From the NCBI RefSeq assembly GCF_002796985.1, contig NZ_PEKX01000002.1, positions 248,001 through 312,000 on the forward strand: 64,000 nucleotides of DNA. Direction: 5' to 3'. Each line of letters opens with the position of its first letter. The first letter of the stretch is position 1. Below, piece by piece: positions 36,600 to 45,416 of the stretch. Under the pieces are notes generated by a model, which ran no database searches, had not been told where the DNA came from, and was given only the letters and a program-made list of their open reading frames with translations. The translations under genes and the position numbers were made by a program. This DNA comes from Pseudomonas sp. (GTDB lineage: Bacteria; Pseudomonadota; Gammaproteobacteria; Pseudomonadales; Pseudomonadaceae).

Positions 36600-38228
36600 A
36601 TGACGCGCTACATCTTCGTCACGGGTGGTGTTGTTTCTTCATTGGGGAAAGGCATCGCCTCGGCTTCCTTGGCTGCCATTCTGGAAGCGCGTGGCCTGAA
36701 GATCACGATGCTCAAGCTGGACCCCTACATCAACGTCGATCCGGGCACCATGAGCCCGTTCCAGCACGGTGAGGTGTTCGTCACCCACGACGGTGCCGAG
36801 ACCGACCTCGATCTGGGCCACTACGAGCGTTTCGTTCGTACCACGATGACTCAGAACAACAACTTCACCACCGGCCGCGTCTACATGGACGTGCTCCGCA
36901 AGGAGCGCCGTGGTGATTATCTGGGTGCCACCGTGCAGGTCATCCCGCACATTACCGACGAGATCAAGCGTCGCATCATCAAGGGCGCCGGCGATGCCGA
37001 CGTGGCCCTGGTGGAAGTCGGCGGTACCGTCGGTGACATCGAGTCGCAACCCTTCCTCGAGGCCATCCGCCAGCTGCGCGTGGAGATCGGTTCGCGCCGC
37101 GCCATGCTGATGCACCTGACGCTGGTCCCGTACATCGCCACTGCTGGCGAGACCAAGACCAAGCCGACCCAGCACTCGGTCAAGGAACTGCGCTCCATCG
37201 GCCTGCAGCCGGACATCCTGGTCTGCCGCTCCGATCACCCGGTGGACATTTCCTCCCGCCGCAAGATTGCCCTCTTCACCAACGTGGAAGAGCGCGCGGT
37301 CATTTCGCTGGAAGACGTCGACACCATCTATCGCATTCCGTCCGTGCTGCACGCCCAGGGCGTCGATGACTTCGTCGTCGAGCGCTTCGGCCTGGAGTGC
37401 GGCCCGGCTGACCTGTCCGAGTGGGACCGGGTGGTCGACGCCAAGCTCAATCCCGAGCGTGAAGTCACCATCGCCATGGTCGGCAAGTACATGGAACTGC
37501 TCGACGCCTACAAGTCGCTGATCGAAGCCATGACCCATGCCGGCATCCAGAGTCGGACCAAGGTCAACCTGCGCTACATCGACTCCGAGGACATCGAGCA
37601 GCAGGGCACCAGCCTGCTCGAAGGCGCCGACGCCATCCTGGTTCCGGGCGGCTTCGGCCTGCGCGGCGTGGAAGGCAAGATCACCGCCGTGCAGTACGCC
37701 CGTGAGAACAAGGTTCCGTACCTGGGCATCTGCTTGGGGATGCAGGTGGCCGTCATCGAATTCGCCCGCAACGTGCTGGGCTGGACCGATGCCAACTCCA
37801 CCGAGTTCGACAAGTCCAGCGGCCACCCGGTCGTCGGCCTGATCACCGAATGGCAGGACGCCACCGGCGCCACTGAAGTGCGCACCGAGGCTTCCGACCT
37901 GGGCGGCACCATGCGCCTGGGCGCCCAGGAATGCCTGCTGTCCGCCGGCACCCTGGTGCACGACTGCTACGGCAAGGAAGTGATCGTCGAGCGTCACCGT
38001 CACCGTTACGAAGTGAACAACAACCTGCGTCCGCAACTGGAAGCCGCTGGCCTGAAGATTTCCGGCCGCTCCGGCGACGGCGCGCTGGTGGAAGTCGTGG
38101 AAGCGCCGGACCACCCGTGGTTCGTGGCCTGCCAGTTCCACCCGGAATTCACTTCCACCCCGCGTGATGGTCACCCGCTGTTCAGCGGCTTCGTCAACGC
38201 TGCCCTGAAGCAAGCCGGGAAAGCCTGA
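36600..38228 (+). CDS. pyrG: CTP synthase
   Basis: PyrG aminates UTP to CTP using glutamine and ATP. The 542-residue protein has the synthetase domain first (YIFVTGGVVSSLGKGIASAS, then KLDPYINVDPGTMSP and EVGGTVGDIES). The class I glutamine amidotransferase domain follows, with nucleophile C378 in LGICLGMQVAVIEFARN and the histidine/glutamate pair in FVACQFHPEFTS. ATG 36600 follows a 170-base leader full of hairpins. pyrG-kdsA-eno are closely spaced (2 and 48 bases), the usual gamma-proteobacterial order. Confidence 0.98.
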   Translation: MTRYIFVTGGVVSSLGKGIASASLAAILEARGLKITMLKLDPYINVDPGTMSPFQHGEVFVTHDGAETDLDLGHYERFVRTTMTQNNNFTTGRVYMDVLRKERRGDYLGATVQVIPHITDEIKRRIIKGAGDADVALVEVGGTVGDIESQPFLEAIRQLRVEIGSRRAMLMHLTLVPYIATAGETKTKPTQHSVKELRSIGLQPDILVCRSDHPVDISSRRKIALFTNVEERAVISLEDVDTIYRIPSVLHAQGVDDFVVERFGLECGPADLSEWDRVVDAKLNPEREVTIAMVGKYMELLDAYKSLIEAMTHAGIQSRTKVNLRYIDSEDIEQQGTSLLEGADAILVPGGFGLRGVEGKITAVQYARENKVPYLGICLGMQVAVIEFARNVLGWTDANSTEFDKSSGHPVVGLITEWQDATGATEVRTEASDLGGTMRLGAQECLLSAGTLVHDCYGKEVIVERHRHRYEVNNNLRPQLEAAGLKISGRSGDGALVEVVEAPDHPWFVACQFHPEFTSTPRDGHPLFSGFVNAALKQAGKA

Positions 38229-38230
38229 AC

Positions 38231-39076
38231 ATGACCCAGAAGATCATCCGCGTCGGTGATATCCAGATCGGCAACGACCTGCCGTTCGTGCTGTTTGGTG
38301 GCATGAACGTGCTGGAGTCGCGCGACCTGGCGATGCAGGTCTGTGAAGAGTACGTGAAGGTTACCGAAAAGCTCGGCATCCCCTACGTATTCAAGGCCAG
38401 CTTCGACAAGGCCAACCGTTCCTCGATCACTTCGTATCGTGGTCCGGGCATGGAAGAAGGGCTGAAGATCTTCGAAGAAATCAAGAAGACCTTCAATGTG
38501 CCGGTCATCACCGACGTGCACGAGCCTTACCAAGCCGCCCCGGTGGCCGAGGTCTGCGACATCATCCAGCTGCCGGCCTTCCTGTCCCGGCAGACCGACC
38601 TGGTCGTGGCCATGGCCCAGACCAAAGCGGTGATCAACATCAAGAAAGCCCAGTTCCTCGCGCCGCAGGAGATGAAACACATCCTGCGCAAGTGCGAGGA
38701 AGCGGGTAACGACCAACTGATCCTCTGCGAGCGTGGCTCCTCCTTCGGGTACAACAACCTGGTGGTGGACATGCTCGGCTTCGGCATCATGAAGCAGTTC
38801 GAGTACCCGGTGTTCTTCGACGTGACCCACGCCCTGCAGATGCCGGGCGGCCGCGCCGACTCCGCCGGTGGCCGTCGCGCCCAGGTCACCGACCTGGCCA
38901 AGGCCGGCATGAGCCAGGGCCTCGCCGGCCTGTTCCTGGAGGCCCATCCGGACCCCGAGAACGCCAAATGCGACGGTCCGTGCGCTCTGCGTCTGAACAA
39001 GCTCGAGCCTTTCCTGTCCCAGCTCAAGCAGTTGGACGACCTGGTCAAGAGTTTCCCCACCATCGAGACTGCCTGA
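38231..39076 (+). CDS. kdsA: 3-deoxy-D-manno-octulosonate 8-phosphate synthase
   Basis: KdsA condenses phosphoenolpyruvate with arabinose 5-phosphate to Kdo-8-phosphate for the LPS inner core. The 281-residue TIM-barrel protein shows FVLFGGMNVLESRDLAM, FKASFDKANRSS, HEPYQAAPVAEVCDIIQLPAFLSRQTDL, given as DIIQLPAFLSRQTDL, and HALQMPGG. It starts 2 bases after the pyrG stop. Together with the lpx genes it makes this plus-strand run a major LPS locus. Confidence 0.97.
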   Translation: MTQKIIRVGDIQIGNDLPFVLFGGMNVLESRDLAMQVCEEYVKVTEKLGIPYVFKASFDKANRSSITSYRGPGMEEGLKIFEEIKKTFNVPVITDVHEPYQAAPVAEVCDIIQLPAFLSRQTDLVVAMAQTKAVINIKKAQFLAPQEMKHILRKCEEAGNDQLILCERGSSFGYNNLVVDMLGFGIMKQFEYPVFFDVTHALQMPGGRADSAGGRRAQVTDLAKAGMSQGLAGLFLEAHPDPENAKCDGPCALRLNKLEPFLSQLKQLDDLVKSFPTIETA

Positions 39077-39124
39077 GTCTCACCAGCCGCCCCGTGTATC
39101 TCTATCTTCGGAGTGTTATCTAGA

Positions 39125-40414
39125 ATGGCAAAGATCGTCGACATCAAGGGCCGTGAGGTCCTGGACTCCCGCGGCAACCCGACCGTTGAAGCGGACGTGA
39201 TCCTGGACAACGGCATCGTCGGCAGCGCTTGCGCCCCGTCCGGTGCATCCACCGGTTCCCGCGAGGCTCTCGAACTGCGCGATGGCGACAAGAGCCGTTA
39301 CCTGGGCAAGGGCGTGCTGAAAGCCGTGGCCAACATCAATGGCCCGATCCGCGACCTGCTGCTGGGCAAGGACGCGGTTGACCAGAAAGGTCTGGATCAC
39401 GCGATGATCGACCTCGACGGCACCGAGAACAAAGGCAAGCTGGGCGCCAACGCGATCCTCGCCGTCTCCCTGGCTGCCGCCAAGGCTGCCGCTCAGGCCA
39501 AGGGTGTGCCGCTGTACGCGCACATCGCCGACCTGAACGGCACCCCGGGCCAGTACTCCATGCCGGTTCCGATGATGAACATCATCAACGGCGGCGAGCA
39601 CGCCGATAACAACGTCGACATCCAGGAGTTCATGGTTCAGCCGGTTGGCGCCAAGAACTTCGCCGATGCGCTGCGCATGGGCGCCGAGATCTTCCACCAC
39701 CTCAAAGCCGTGCTGAAGGCCCGTGGCCTGAACACCGCCGTCGGTGACGAAGGTGGCTTCGCGCCGAACCTGGCTTCCAACGAAGACGCCCTGGCCGCCA
39801 TCGCCGAAGCCGTCGCCAACGCCGGCTACAAGCTGGGCGAAGACATCACCCTGGCCCTGGATTGCGCCTCCTCCGAGTTCTTCAAGGACGGCCAGTACGA
39901 CCTCGAAGGCGAAGGCAAGGTGTTCAGCGCCGAAGGTTTCGCCGACTACCTGGCCGGCCTGACCCAGCGCTACCCGATCATCTCCATCGAAGACGGCATG
40001 GACGAGTCCGACTGGGCTGGCTGGAAAGTCCTGACCGACAAGATCGGCGAGAAGGTGCAACTGGTCGGTGACGACCTGTTCGTGACCAACACCAAGATCC
40101 TCAAGCGCGGCATCGACGAGCAGATCGGTAACTCGATCCTGATCAAGTTCAACCAGATCGGCTCGCTGACCGAGACCCTGGAAGCCATCCAGATGGCCAA
40201 GGCCGCCGGCTTCACCGCCGTCATCTCGCACCGTTCGGGCGAAACCGAGGACAGCACCATCGCTGACCTGGCCGTCGGCACTGCCGCTGGTCAGATCAAG
40301 ACCGGCTCCCTCTGCCGCTCCGACCGCGTTTCCAAGTACAACCAGCTGCTGCGCATCGAAGAGCAGCTGGGCGCCAAGGCGCCGTACCGTGGTCGCGCGG
40401 AATTCCGCGGCTGA
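39125..40414 (+). CDS. eno: Enolase
   Basis: Enolase interconverts 2-phosphoglycerate and phosphoenolpyruvate and in many gamma-proteobacteria also joins the RNase E degradosome. The 429 residues contain GREVLDSRGNPTVEADV, GASTGSREALELRDGD, NIINGGEHADNNVDIQEFM, GDEGGFAPN, metal-site ISIEDGMDESDW and the family signature ISHRSGETEDSTIADLAVG. ATG 39125 (MAKIVDIKG) is the family start. The codon bias is strong. A terminator follows at 40433-40457. Confidence 0.98.
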   Translation: MAKIVDIKGREVLDSRGNPTVEADVILDNGIVGSACAPSGASTGSREALELRDGDKSRYLGKGVLKAVANINGPIRDLLLGKDAVDQKGLDHAMIDLDGTENKGKLGANAILAVSLAAAKAAAQAKGVPLYAHIADLNGTPGQYSMPVPMMNIINGGEHADNNVDIQEFMVQPVGAKNFADALRMGAEIFHHLKAVLKARGLNTAVGDEGGFAPNLASNEDALAAIAEAVANAGYKLGEDITLALDCASSEFFKDGQYDLEGEGKVFSAEGFADYLAGLTQRYPIISIEDGMDESDWAGWKVLTDKIGEKVQLVGDDLFVTNTKILKRGIDEQIGNSILIKFNQIGSLTETLEAIQMAKAAGFTAVISHRSGETEDSTIADLAVGTAAGQIKTGSLCRSDRVSKYNQLLRIEEQLGAKAPYRGRAEFRG

Positions 40415-40432
40415 TCCTAGTCTGGTACGGTG

Positions 40433-40457
40433 AAGGGGTGGCAGGAGCCACCCCTTT
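40433..40457 (+). terminator. Hairpin terminator after eno
   Basis: AAGGGGTGGC (40433-40442) and GCCACCCCTT (40447-40456) form a 10-bp perfect stem with loop AGGA, followed by only TTTGCG. Some read-through into ftsB is likely because ftsB begins 21 bases later. Confidence 0.75.
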
Positions 40458-40477
40458 GCGTATAGGGAGCTGAAGGT

Positions 40478-40762
40478 TTGAGGTTACGTAGCCCTTACTG
40501 GCTGTTCGTCGTGCTGATCCTCGCATTGGCCGGTCTGCAGTATCGCCTGTGGGTTGGCGATGGCAGCCTGGCGCAGGTGCGCGACCTGCAGAAGCAGATC
40601 GCCGACCAGCAGGGCGAGAACGAGCGCTTGCTCGAGCGTAACCGCATCCTCGAGGCGGAAGTCGCCGAGCTCAAGAAAGGTACCGAGACCGTCGAGGAAC
40701 GTGCCCGCCACGAACTCGGCATGGTCAAGGACAAGGAAACCCTCTACCAGCTCGCGCAATGA
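40478..40762 (+). CDS. ftsB: Cell division protein FtsB
   Basis: FtsB is a bitopic inner-membrane protein that forms the FtsQLB subcomplex activating septal peptidoglycan synthesis. The 94 residues have a short cytosolic N-terminus, one membrane helix (about 7-22, WLFVVLILALAGL) and a periplasmic coiled coil (about 28-70, VRDLQKQIADQQGENERLLE). Translation starts at TTG 40478, with AGGGAG 8 nt upstream; the protein matches P. aeruginosa FtsB from its first residue, so TTG is firm. Its stop overlaps ispD (ATGA). Confidence 0.95.
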   Translation: MRLRSPYWLFVVLILALAGLQYRLWVGDGSLAQVRDLQKQIADQQGENERLLERNRILEAEVAELKKGTETVEERARHELGMVKDKETLYQLAQ

Positions 40763-41457
40763 CTACTCCTGCCTTCTGGGCCGTGATTCCGGCCGCCGGC
40801 ATCGGCTCGCGGATGCGCGCCGACCGACCCAAGCAATACCTCGACCTTGCTGGTCGCAGCATTCTCGAACGCACCCTTGACTGTTTCCTTGGCCATCCTC
40901 GGCTCAAGGGTCTGGTGGTGTGCCTGGCTGCCGACGATCCGTGGTGGCCGACGCTGCCTAGCGCTTCCAATGAGCTGATCCAGCGTGCCGAAGGTGGCCG
41001 CGAGCGCGCCGATTCCGTACTCAATGGCCTGCTGCGCCTGACCGAGTTGGGCGCAGGCAGCGACGACTGGGTGCTGGTGCACGACGCCGCCCGGCCGAAC
41101 CTGGCGCGCACTGACCTGGATCGTTTGCTGGATGAATTGGAATTTGACGCGGTGGGTGGCCTGCTTGGAGTACCCGCGCGGGACACCTTGAAGCGCGTTG
41201 GCGCTGACGGCCGCGTAGTCGAAACCATCGACCGCAGCGTGGTCTGGCAGGCCTACACCCCGCAGATGTTCCGCCTCGGAGCGCTACACCGCGCGCTTGC
41301 CGATGCGCTGGTGGCCGACGCGGCCATCACCGACGAGGCTTCTGCCATGGAGTGGGCGGGTTATGCGCCGCGCATGGTGGAAGGGCGAGTGGACAACATC
41401 AAGGTCACCACCCCGGAAGACCTGCAGCGCCTGCAGCGCAACTTCGCCAAGAACTAA
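40759..41457 (+). CDS. ispD: 2-C-methyl-D-erythritol 4-phosphate cytidylyltransferase
   Basis: IspD makes CDP-methylerythritol from MEP and CTP, two steps after Dxr in the MEP pathway. The 232-residue Rossmann-like protein has the CTP-binding glycine-rich loop AVIPAAGIGSRMRADRPKQY near the N-terminus, LVHDAARPN, GVPARDTLKRV and AYTPQMFRLG, then a C-terminal KVTTPEDL. Its start lies inside the ftsB stop. In many gamma-proteobacteria ispD and ispF are adjacent; here about 4.9 kb of sulfur and formaldehyde genes separate them. Confidence 0.96.
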   Translation: MTTPAFWAVIPAAGIGSRMRADRPKQYLDLAGRSILERTLDCFLGHPRLKGLVVCLAADDPWWPTLPSASNELIQRAEGGRERADSVLNGLLRLTELGAGSDDWVLVHDAARPNLARTDLDRLLDELEFDAVGGLLGVPARDTLKRVGADGRVVETIDRSVVWQAYTPQMFRLGALHRALADALVADAAITDEASAMEWAGYAPRMVEGRVDNIKVTTPEDLQRLQRNFAKN

Positions 41458-41543
41458 TCCTTCGCGGTTGAAACGAAGCTCCCTGTAGCGGCCTGCCATG
41501 CCCGCGATCGCGCTTGCATTCCGGCTCCGATGTTTGGGGATGT

Positions 41544-41630
41544 CGTAGGAGCGGATTTATTCGCGATCGGCGTCCCCCAGCTGGAGGACGTGTCGACGGA
41601 CAACAATCGCGGACGGAGTCCGCTCCTACG
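41544..41630. repeat. REP-type inverted repeat after ispD
   Basis: Outer arms CGTAGGAGCGGA and TCCGCTCCTACG (12 bp) enclose GCGGATTTATTCGC and GCGGACGGAGTCCGC hairpins. It has the same subtype as the copy at 4806-4875 and also lies between convergent genes (ispD and yedF). The preceding 41458-41543 holds nothing else I recognise. Confidence 0.85.
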
Positions 41631-41639
41631 AAAGCTCCA

Positions 41640-41888
41640 TCAGCCCAGCAACGGCACTTCGATCAGGAAGCGGAACAGCGCCCCGTGCTGTTCCACCGCC
41701 AGGCAGTGATAGCCATGGCGCTTCGTATCTTCCGGAATCCCATGCACCGACTGCGAGCAGTCGGTGATCACCTCCAGCAGATCTCCAGGCTTGAGCGTCT
41801 CCAGGGTTTCCAGGGTGGCGATGGCGTTGTACGGGCAGTGTTCGCCGCGCAGATCAAGCGACAGCGTCGGCGTCTTGGTGTCGGGCAT
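41640..41888 (-). CDS. yedF: TusA-family sulfur-carrier-like protein YedF
   Basis: An 82-residue SirA/TusA-fold protein orthologous in look to E. coli YedF. The family CPxP-type site is seen as GEHCPYNAIATLE with C18 as candidate persulfide (or perselenide) carrier, and DCSQSVHGIP is also YedF-like. Its start overlaps the yedE 3' end by 35 bases. The YedE-YedF pair is thought to act in sulfur or selenium handling, but the chemistry is not settled. Confidence 0.85.
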   Translation of the reverse strand: MPDTKTPTLSLDLRGEHCPYNAIATLETLETLKPGDLLEVITDCSQSVHGIPEDTKRHGYHCLAVEQHGALFRFLIEVPLLG

Positions 41889-43080
41889 CGGACGGTTTCC
41901 GTTTACGAGTGAATCTTTGGGCGTTGAGCTGGACCAGCAGCATGCACAGCGCGAGGCCGGCGAAGGTAATCAGCAGGCCGCCGCCGGGGCCGAACTCCTG
42001 CAGCAGGTTGAGCTTGGGATAGGGCAGGGCGAGGCTGGTGCCGAGCTGGTCCCAGTAAACTGCGACCAAAGTGCCGCCGATCACGTTGCCGATACCCACC
42101 ACCCAGAAGTGCACCTGGCCTTCCATCGAGCGGTACATCCAGCCCGTCTCGCAGCCGCCGGCCAGGACGATGCCGATGCCGAACAGCACGCCGCCGATCA
42201 CGGCGTTCGGGCCCATCCAGAAGATCTTCGGTGGCAGGCCGTTGTGGATTGCCGCGAAGGTGCCGACGCAGGCGGCCGCCATGCCCAGCAGGATGCCCAG
42301 TGCTGCCTGGGTCCGGCCGGTGGTCCAGAGGTCACGGGCGGCGCTGGTGAAGCAGATCTGCGCGCGCTCGATCAGGCCGCCGAACAGCAGGCCGAACAGG
42401 CAGGCCATGCCCAGCACCAGCGAGACCTCGAAACGCCAGGCGGCGAACAGCGCAGCGATGGCCAGCACGCCCATGCCCAGGCGCCATTGCAGCTTGGCGC
42501 GGCGAGCGAGGGCATCGGCGCTCGGCAGGGCCGCGGCCCTGCCACCGACCTTCAGCGGAATGCGCAGGAACGGCAGCAGGCTGATCTTCACACCGAACCA
42601 GGCGCCGATCACGGTGGAGAACATGAAGGCCCAGGCGTGTACCGAGAACATCGGGATGCCGGTGAAGAAGGCGGCGAGGTTGCAGCCCATTGCCAGGCGT
42701 GCGCCGAAGCCGGCGATGACCCCGCCGATCAGGCCCTGCAGCAGCCGGCGCTTGCTGGTCGGCCAGCGCAGGCTGACGTTGCCGGCCCAGAGTGCGCAGA
42801 CCAGCGCGCCGAGGAACATGCCGATGATCATCACGCCATCGATGCGATCCAGTGGCGTGCCTTGCAGGCCGATGATCTTGAAGTAGCTCCATTCCTGGGG
42901 CTGCAGGCCGAACCAGGACAGCACGTGGCCGCCCCAGCGGGTGAACTCGCCGGTGACGGCCCAGAAGGTGCCGGTCATGGCGAAGTAATAAGCCGAAATG
43001 ACGCCGAGGGCGACCAGGGTCGGCAGTGGCGACCAGAAGCGCAGCAGGTAGCGCTCGCGGAAGGAAGAAACGGCTGACAT
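41854..43080 (-). CDS. yedE: YedE/YeeE-family membrane transporter
   Basis: A 408-residue inner-membrane protein of the YeeE/YedE family, whose members include a thiosulfate transporter; E. coli YedE has been proposed to serve selenium metabolism. About ten helices are visible. The three conserved cysteine motifs are present: GARLAMGCNLAAFF, ERAQICFTSAARDLW and IVLAGGCETGWMYRS. The N-terminal FAMTGTFWAVTGEFTRWGG is the YedE rather than YeeE type. It probably forms an operon with yedF. No selA, selB or selD gene is in view, so sulfur or selenium specificity is open. Confidence 0.87.
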   Translation of the reverse strand: MSAVSSFRERYLLRFWSPLPTLVALGVISAYYFAMTGTFWAVTGEFTRWGGHVLSWFGLQPQEWSYFKIIGLQGTPLDRIDGVMIIGMFLGALVCALWAGNVSLRWPTSKRRLLQGLIGGVIAGFGARLAMGCNLAAFFTGIPMFSVHAWAFMFSTVIGAWFGVKISLLPFLRIPLKVGGRAAALPSADALARRAKLQWRLGMGVLAIAALFAAWRFEVSLVLGMACLFGLLFGGLIERAQICFTSAARDLWTTGRTQAALGILLGMAAACVGTFAAIHNGLPPKIFWMGPNAVIGGVLFGIGIVLAGGCETGWMYRSMEGQVHFWVVGIGNVIGGTLVAVYWDQLGTSLALPYPKLNLLQEFGPGGGLLITFAGLALCMLLVQLNAQRFTRKRKPSDARHQDADAVA

Positions 43081-43148
43081 CTCGTCGTCCTTGATCCGAA
43101 GGGTGGGAAACCGCCCATTCTAGCCAATGCGACTTCCGGTCGCTTGCT

Positions 43149-44042
43149 TCAGGGCAACGGCGATGGCTGAAGATTCTGTAGGCCTTCTTTCAGGTGATCC
43201 ACCAGTTGCCGCACCTTGGGCGATAGGTGGCGTTGTTGTGGATAAAGCGCCCAGACCCCGGTGTTGGGCGGCTGGTGCGCTTCCAGCAGGGATAGCAGGC
43301 GGCCGCTGCGCAGGTGTTCCAGCACGTAGTAATCCGGCAACTGGCAAAGGCCGAAACCGCGTAGCGCTGCATCGAGCACCGCCTGGCCGCTGTTGCAGCG
43401 CCAGTTGCCCTGGACCCGGTGCTGGGTTTCCCGGCCACCCTCAAGGAAACTCCACTGGTCGCTGCTGCCAACCAGGCAGTTGTGCTGCGCCAGTTCGGCG
43501 ACGCTCTGCGGAGTGCCATGGCGGGCGAGATAGTCCGGCGTCGCGCAGAGGTACATCACCCGAGGCGCCAAGCGCGTCGCCACCAGCCGCGAGTCGCTCA
43601 AGCGGCCGAGGCGGATCGCCAGGTCGAAGCCTTCATGAAGCAGGTCGAGCTGGCGGTTGGACAGCTCGATTTCCACCCGCAGTTGCGGAAACTGCGCCAT
43701 GAACTCGTTCACCAGCGGGACCACGAAGCGCTCGCCGTAGGCCACTGCACAGGTCATGCGCAACAGGCCCTTGGGTTCGGCGGACAGGTCGCTCACCGCC
43801 CGCAACGCCTCCTCGCGAGCGTCCTGCAGGCGTCGGCAATGTTGCAGAAATGTCTGGCCGGCCTCGCTCAAGGTCACCTTGCGGGTGCTGCGGTAAAGCA
43901 GACGCGTCTGTAAGCGTTCCTCCAGGCGGGCAACCTGGCGGCTGACATGGGACGAAGACACGCCCAGGCGTTCGGCGGCGGCCGTGAATTGGCCGGTTTC
44001 GGCGACGGCGACGAACTCGTCCAGTCCTTCCCAGCGGTGCAT
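43149..44042 (-). CDS. gfnR: LysR-family regulator GfnR
   Basis: A 297-residue LysR-type regulator. The winged helix-turn-helix is at the N-terminus (FVAVAETGQFTAAAERLGVS, recognition helix SSSHVSRQVARLEERL), followed by an effector-binding domain of two alpha/beta halves. It is divergent from adhC-fghA, the glutathione-dependent formaldehyde detoxification genes. In P. aeruginosa the equivalent gene is gfnR (PA3630), an activator of that pair, so the name rests on context plus family. A palindrome at 44060-44083 lies just upstream of its start and is the likely operator. Confidence 0.87.
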   Translation of the reverse strand: MHRWEGLDEFVAVAETGQFTAAAERLGVSSSHVSRQVARLEERLQTRLLYRSTRKVTLSEAGQTFLQHCRRLQDAREEALRAVSDLSAEPKGLLRMTCAVAYGERFVVPLVNEFMAQFPQLRVEIELSNRQLDLLHEGFDLAIRLGRLSDSRLVATRLAPRVMYLCATPDYLARHGTPQSVAELAQHNCLVGSSDQWSFLEGGRETQHRVQGNWRCNSGQAVLDAALRGFGLCQLPDYYVLEHLRSGRLLSLLEAHQPPNTGVWALYPQQRHLSPKVRQLVDHLKEGLQNLQPSPLP

Positions 44043-44059
44043 CTGGATTGTCCCTGTAT

Positions 44060-44104
44060 GGCAATAATGTTTTGATTATTGCCTGATTATTCCCCGAATC
44101 GGGG
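44060..44104. promoter_or_regulatory. Palindromic operator candidates between gfnR and adhC
   Basis: GGCAATAAT-gttttg-ATTATTGCC (44060-44083) is a perfect 9-6-9 inverted repeat, the size and form of a LysR-family recognition site. A second palindrome, CCCCGA-A-TCGGGG (44092-44104), follows. Both lie within the 216-bp divergent region, 18 and 50 bases upstream of the gfnR ATG. Confidence 0.7.
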
Positions 44105-44258
44105 TTTTCTACACTTCCAAGGCTTTGGGGCGTGCTTTTGGCGCGCTGCCCCGAACGCTCCCCGACGTGGCTCCGGCCCGTCCCGGTTTCTCGGCCGCCG
44201 CGCCGAACCCGTCCGCCCCAGGCGGGCGTTGTCGTTTCCTTCGTTCAGGAGTTTCCCG

Positions 44259-45371
44259 ATGATCAAGTCCCGTGCCGCCGTCGCCTTCGCCCCCAACCAG
44301 CCGTTGGAAATCGTCGAAGTGGATGTGGCGCCGCCGCAGAAGGGCGAAGTGCTGGTGCGCATCGTTGCCACCGGCGTCTGTCACACCGACGCGTACACCC
44401 TGTCCGGGCAGGATTCCGAAGGCGTGTTCCCGTGCATCCTGGGTCACGAAGGTGGTGGCATCGTCGAAGCGGTGGGCGAGGGCGTGACCTCGCTGAAAGT
44501 GGGCGACCACGTGATCCCGCTCTACACCGCCGAATGCCGCGAGTGCAAATTCTGCAAATCCGGCAAGACCAACCTCTGCCAGGCCGTGCGCGCCACCCAG
44601 GGCAAGGGCCTGATGCCCGATGGCACCAGCCGCTTCTCCTACAAGGGCGAGCCGGTCTTCCACTACATGGGCTGCTCGACCTTCTCCGAGTACACCGTGC
44701 TGCCGGAAATCTCCCTGGCGAAGATCCCCGAGGAAGCGCCGTTGGAGAAGGTCTGCCTGCTCGGTTGCGGCGTCACCACCGGCATCGGCGCGGTGCTGAA
44801 CACCGCCAAGGTGGAAGAGGGCGCCACCGTCGCCATCTTCGGCCTGGGCGGCATCGGCCTGGCGGCGATCATTGGCGCGAAGATGGCCAAGGCCTCGCGC
44901 ATCATCGCGGTGGACATCAACCCGGCCAAGTTCGATATCGCCAAGGAGTTGGGCGCCACTGACTTCGTCAATCCGAAGGACCACCAGAAGCCAATTCAGG
45001 AAGTCATCGTCGAAATGACCGACGGTGGCGTCGACTATTCCTTCGAGTGCGTGGGCAACGTCCAGCTGATGCGTGCGGCGCTGGAGTGCTGCCACAAGGG
45101 TTGGGGCGAATCCACCATCATCGGCGTCGCCGGCGCAGGCCAGGAAATCAGCACTCGTCCGTTCCAGCTGGTCACCGGTCGCGTCTGGCGCGGTTCCGCC
45201 TTTGGTGGCGTGAAGGGCCGCACCGAACTGCCGAGCTATGTGGAAAAGGCGCAGAAGGGCGAAATCCCGCTGGATACCTTCATCACCCACACCATGGGCC
45301 TGGAGAAGATCAACGAGGCTTTCGACCTGATGCACGAAGGCAAGAGCATCCGCTCCGTCATCCATTACTGA
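44259..45371 (+). CDS. adhC: S-(hydroxymethyl)glutathione dehydrogenase (class III alcohol dehydrogenase)
   Basis: This zinc, NAD-dependent enzyme oxidises S-hydroxymethylglutathione, formed from formaldehyde and glutathione, to S-formylglutathione; it can also reduce S-nitrosoglutathione. The 370-residue length is the class III norm. Catalytic zinc ligands are C41 (GVCHTDAYT) and H63 (LGHEGGG) with a late cysteine in LLGCGVTTGIGA; the structural zinc loop is CRECKFCKSGKTNLC (about 94-108); FGLGGIGLA binds NAD. ATG 44259 has CAGGAG upstream. fghA follows, completing the pathway. Confidence 0.95.
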   Translation: MIKSRAAVAFAPNQPLEIVEVDVAPPQKGEVLVRIVATGVCHTDAYTLSGQDSEGVFPCILGHEGGGIVEAVGEGVTSLKVGDHVIPLYTAECRECKFCKSGKTNLCQAVRATQGKGLMPDGTSRFSYKGEPVFHYMGCSTFSEYTVLPEISLAKIPEEAPLEKVCLLGCGVTTGIGAVLNTAKVEEGATVAIFGLGGIGLAAIIGAKMAKASRIIAVDINPAKFDIAKELGATDFVNPKDHQKPIQEVIVEMTDGGVDYSFECVGNVQLMRAALECCHKGWGESTIIGVAGAGQEISTRPFQLVTGRVWRGSAFGGVKGRTELPSYVEKAQKGEIPLDTFITHTMGLEKINEAFDLMHEGKSIRSVIHY

Positions 45372-45416
45372 TCGAACCGCCGGGTGCCCCTCGCGCCCGG
45401 CCTCACAGGAGGCTCC

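Noticed and set aside
36639..38213. Minus-strand open frame of 524 codons opposite pyrG
   Set aside because: Antisense shadow of PyrG with the same composition artefact.
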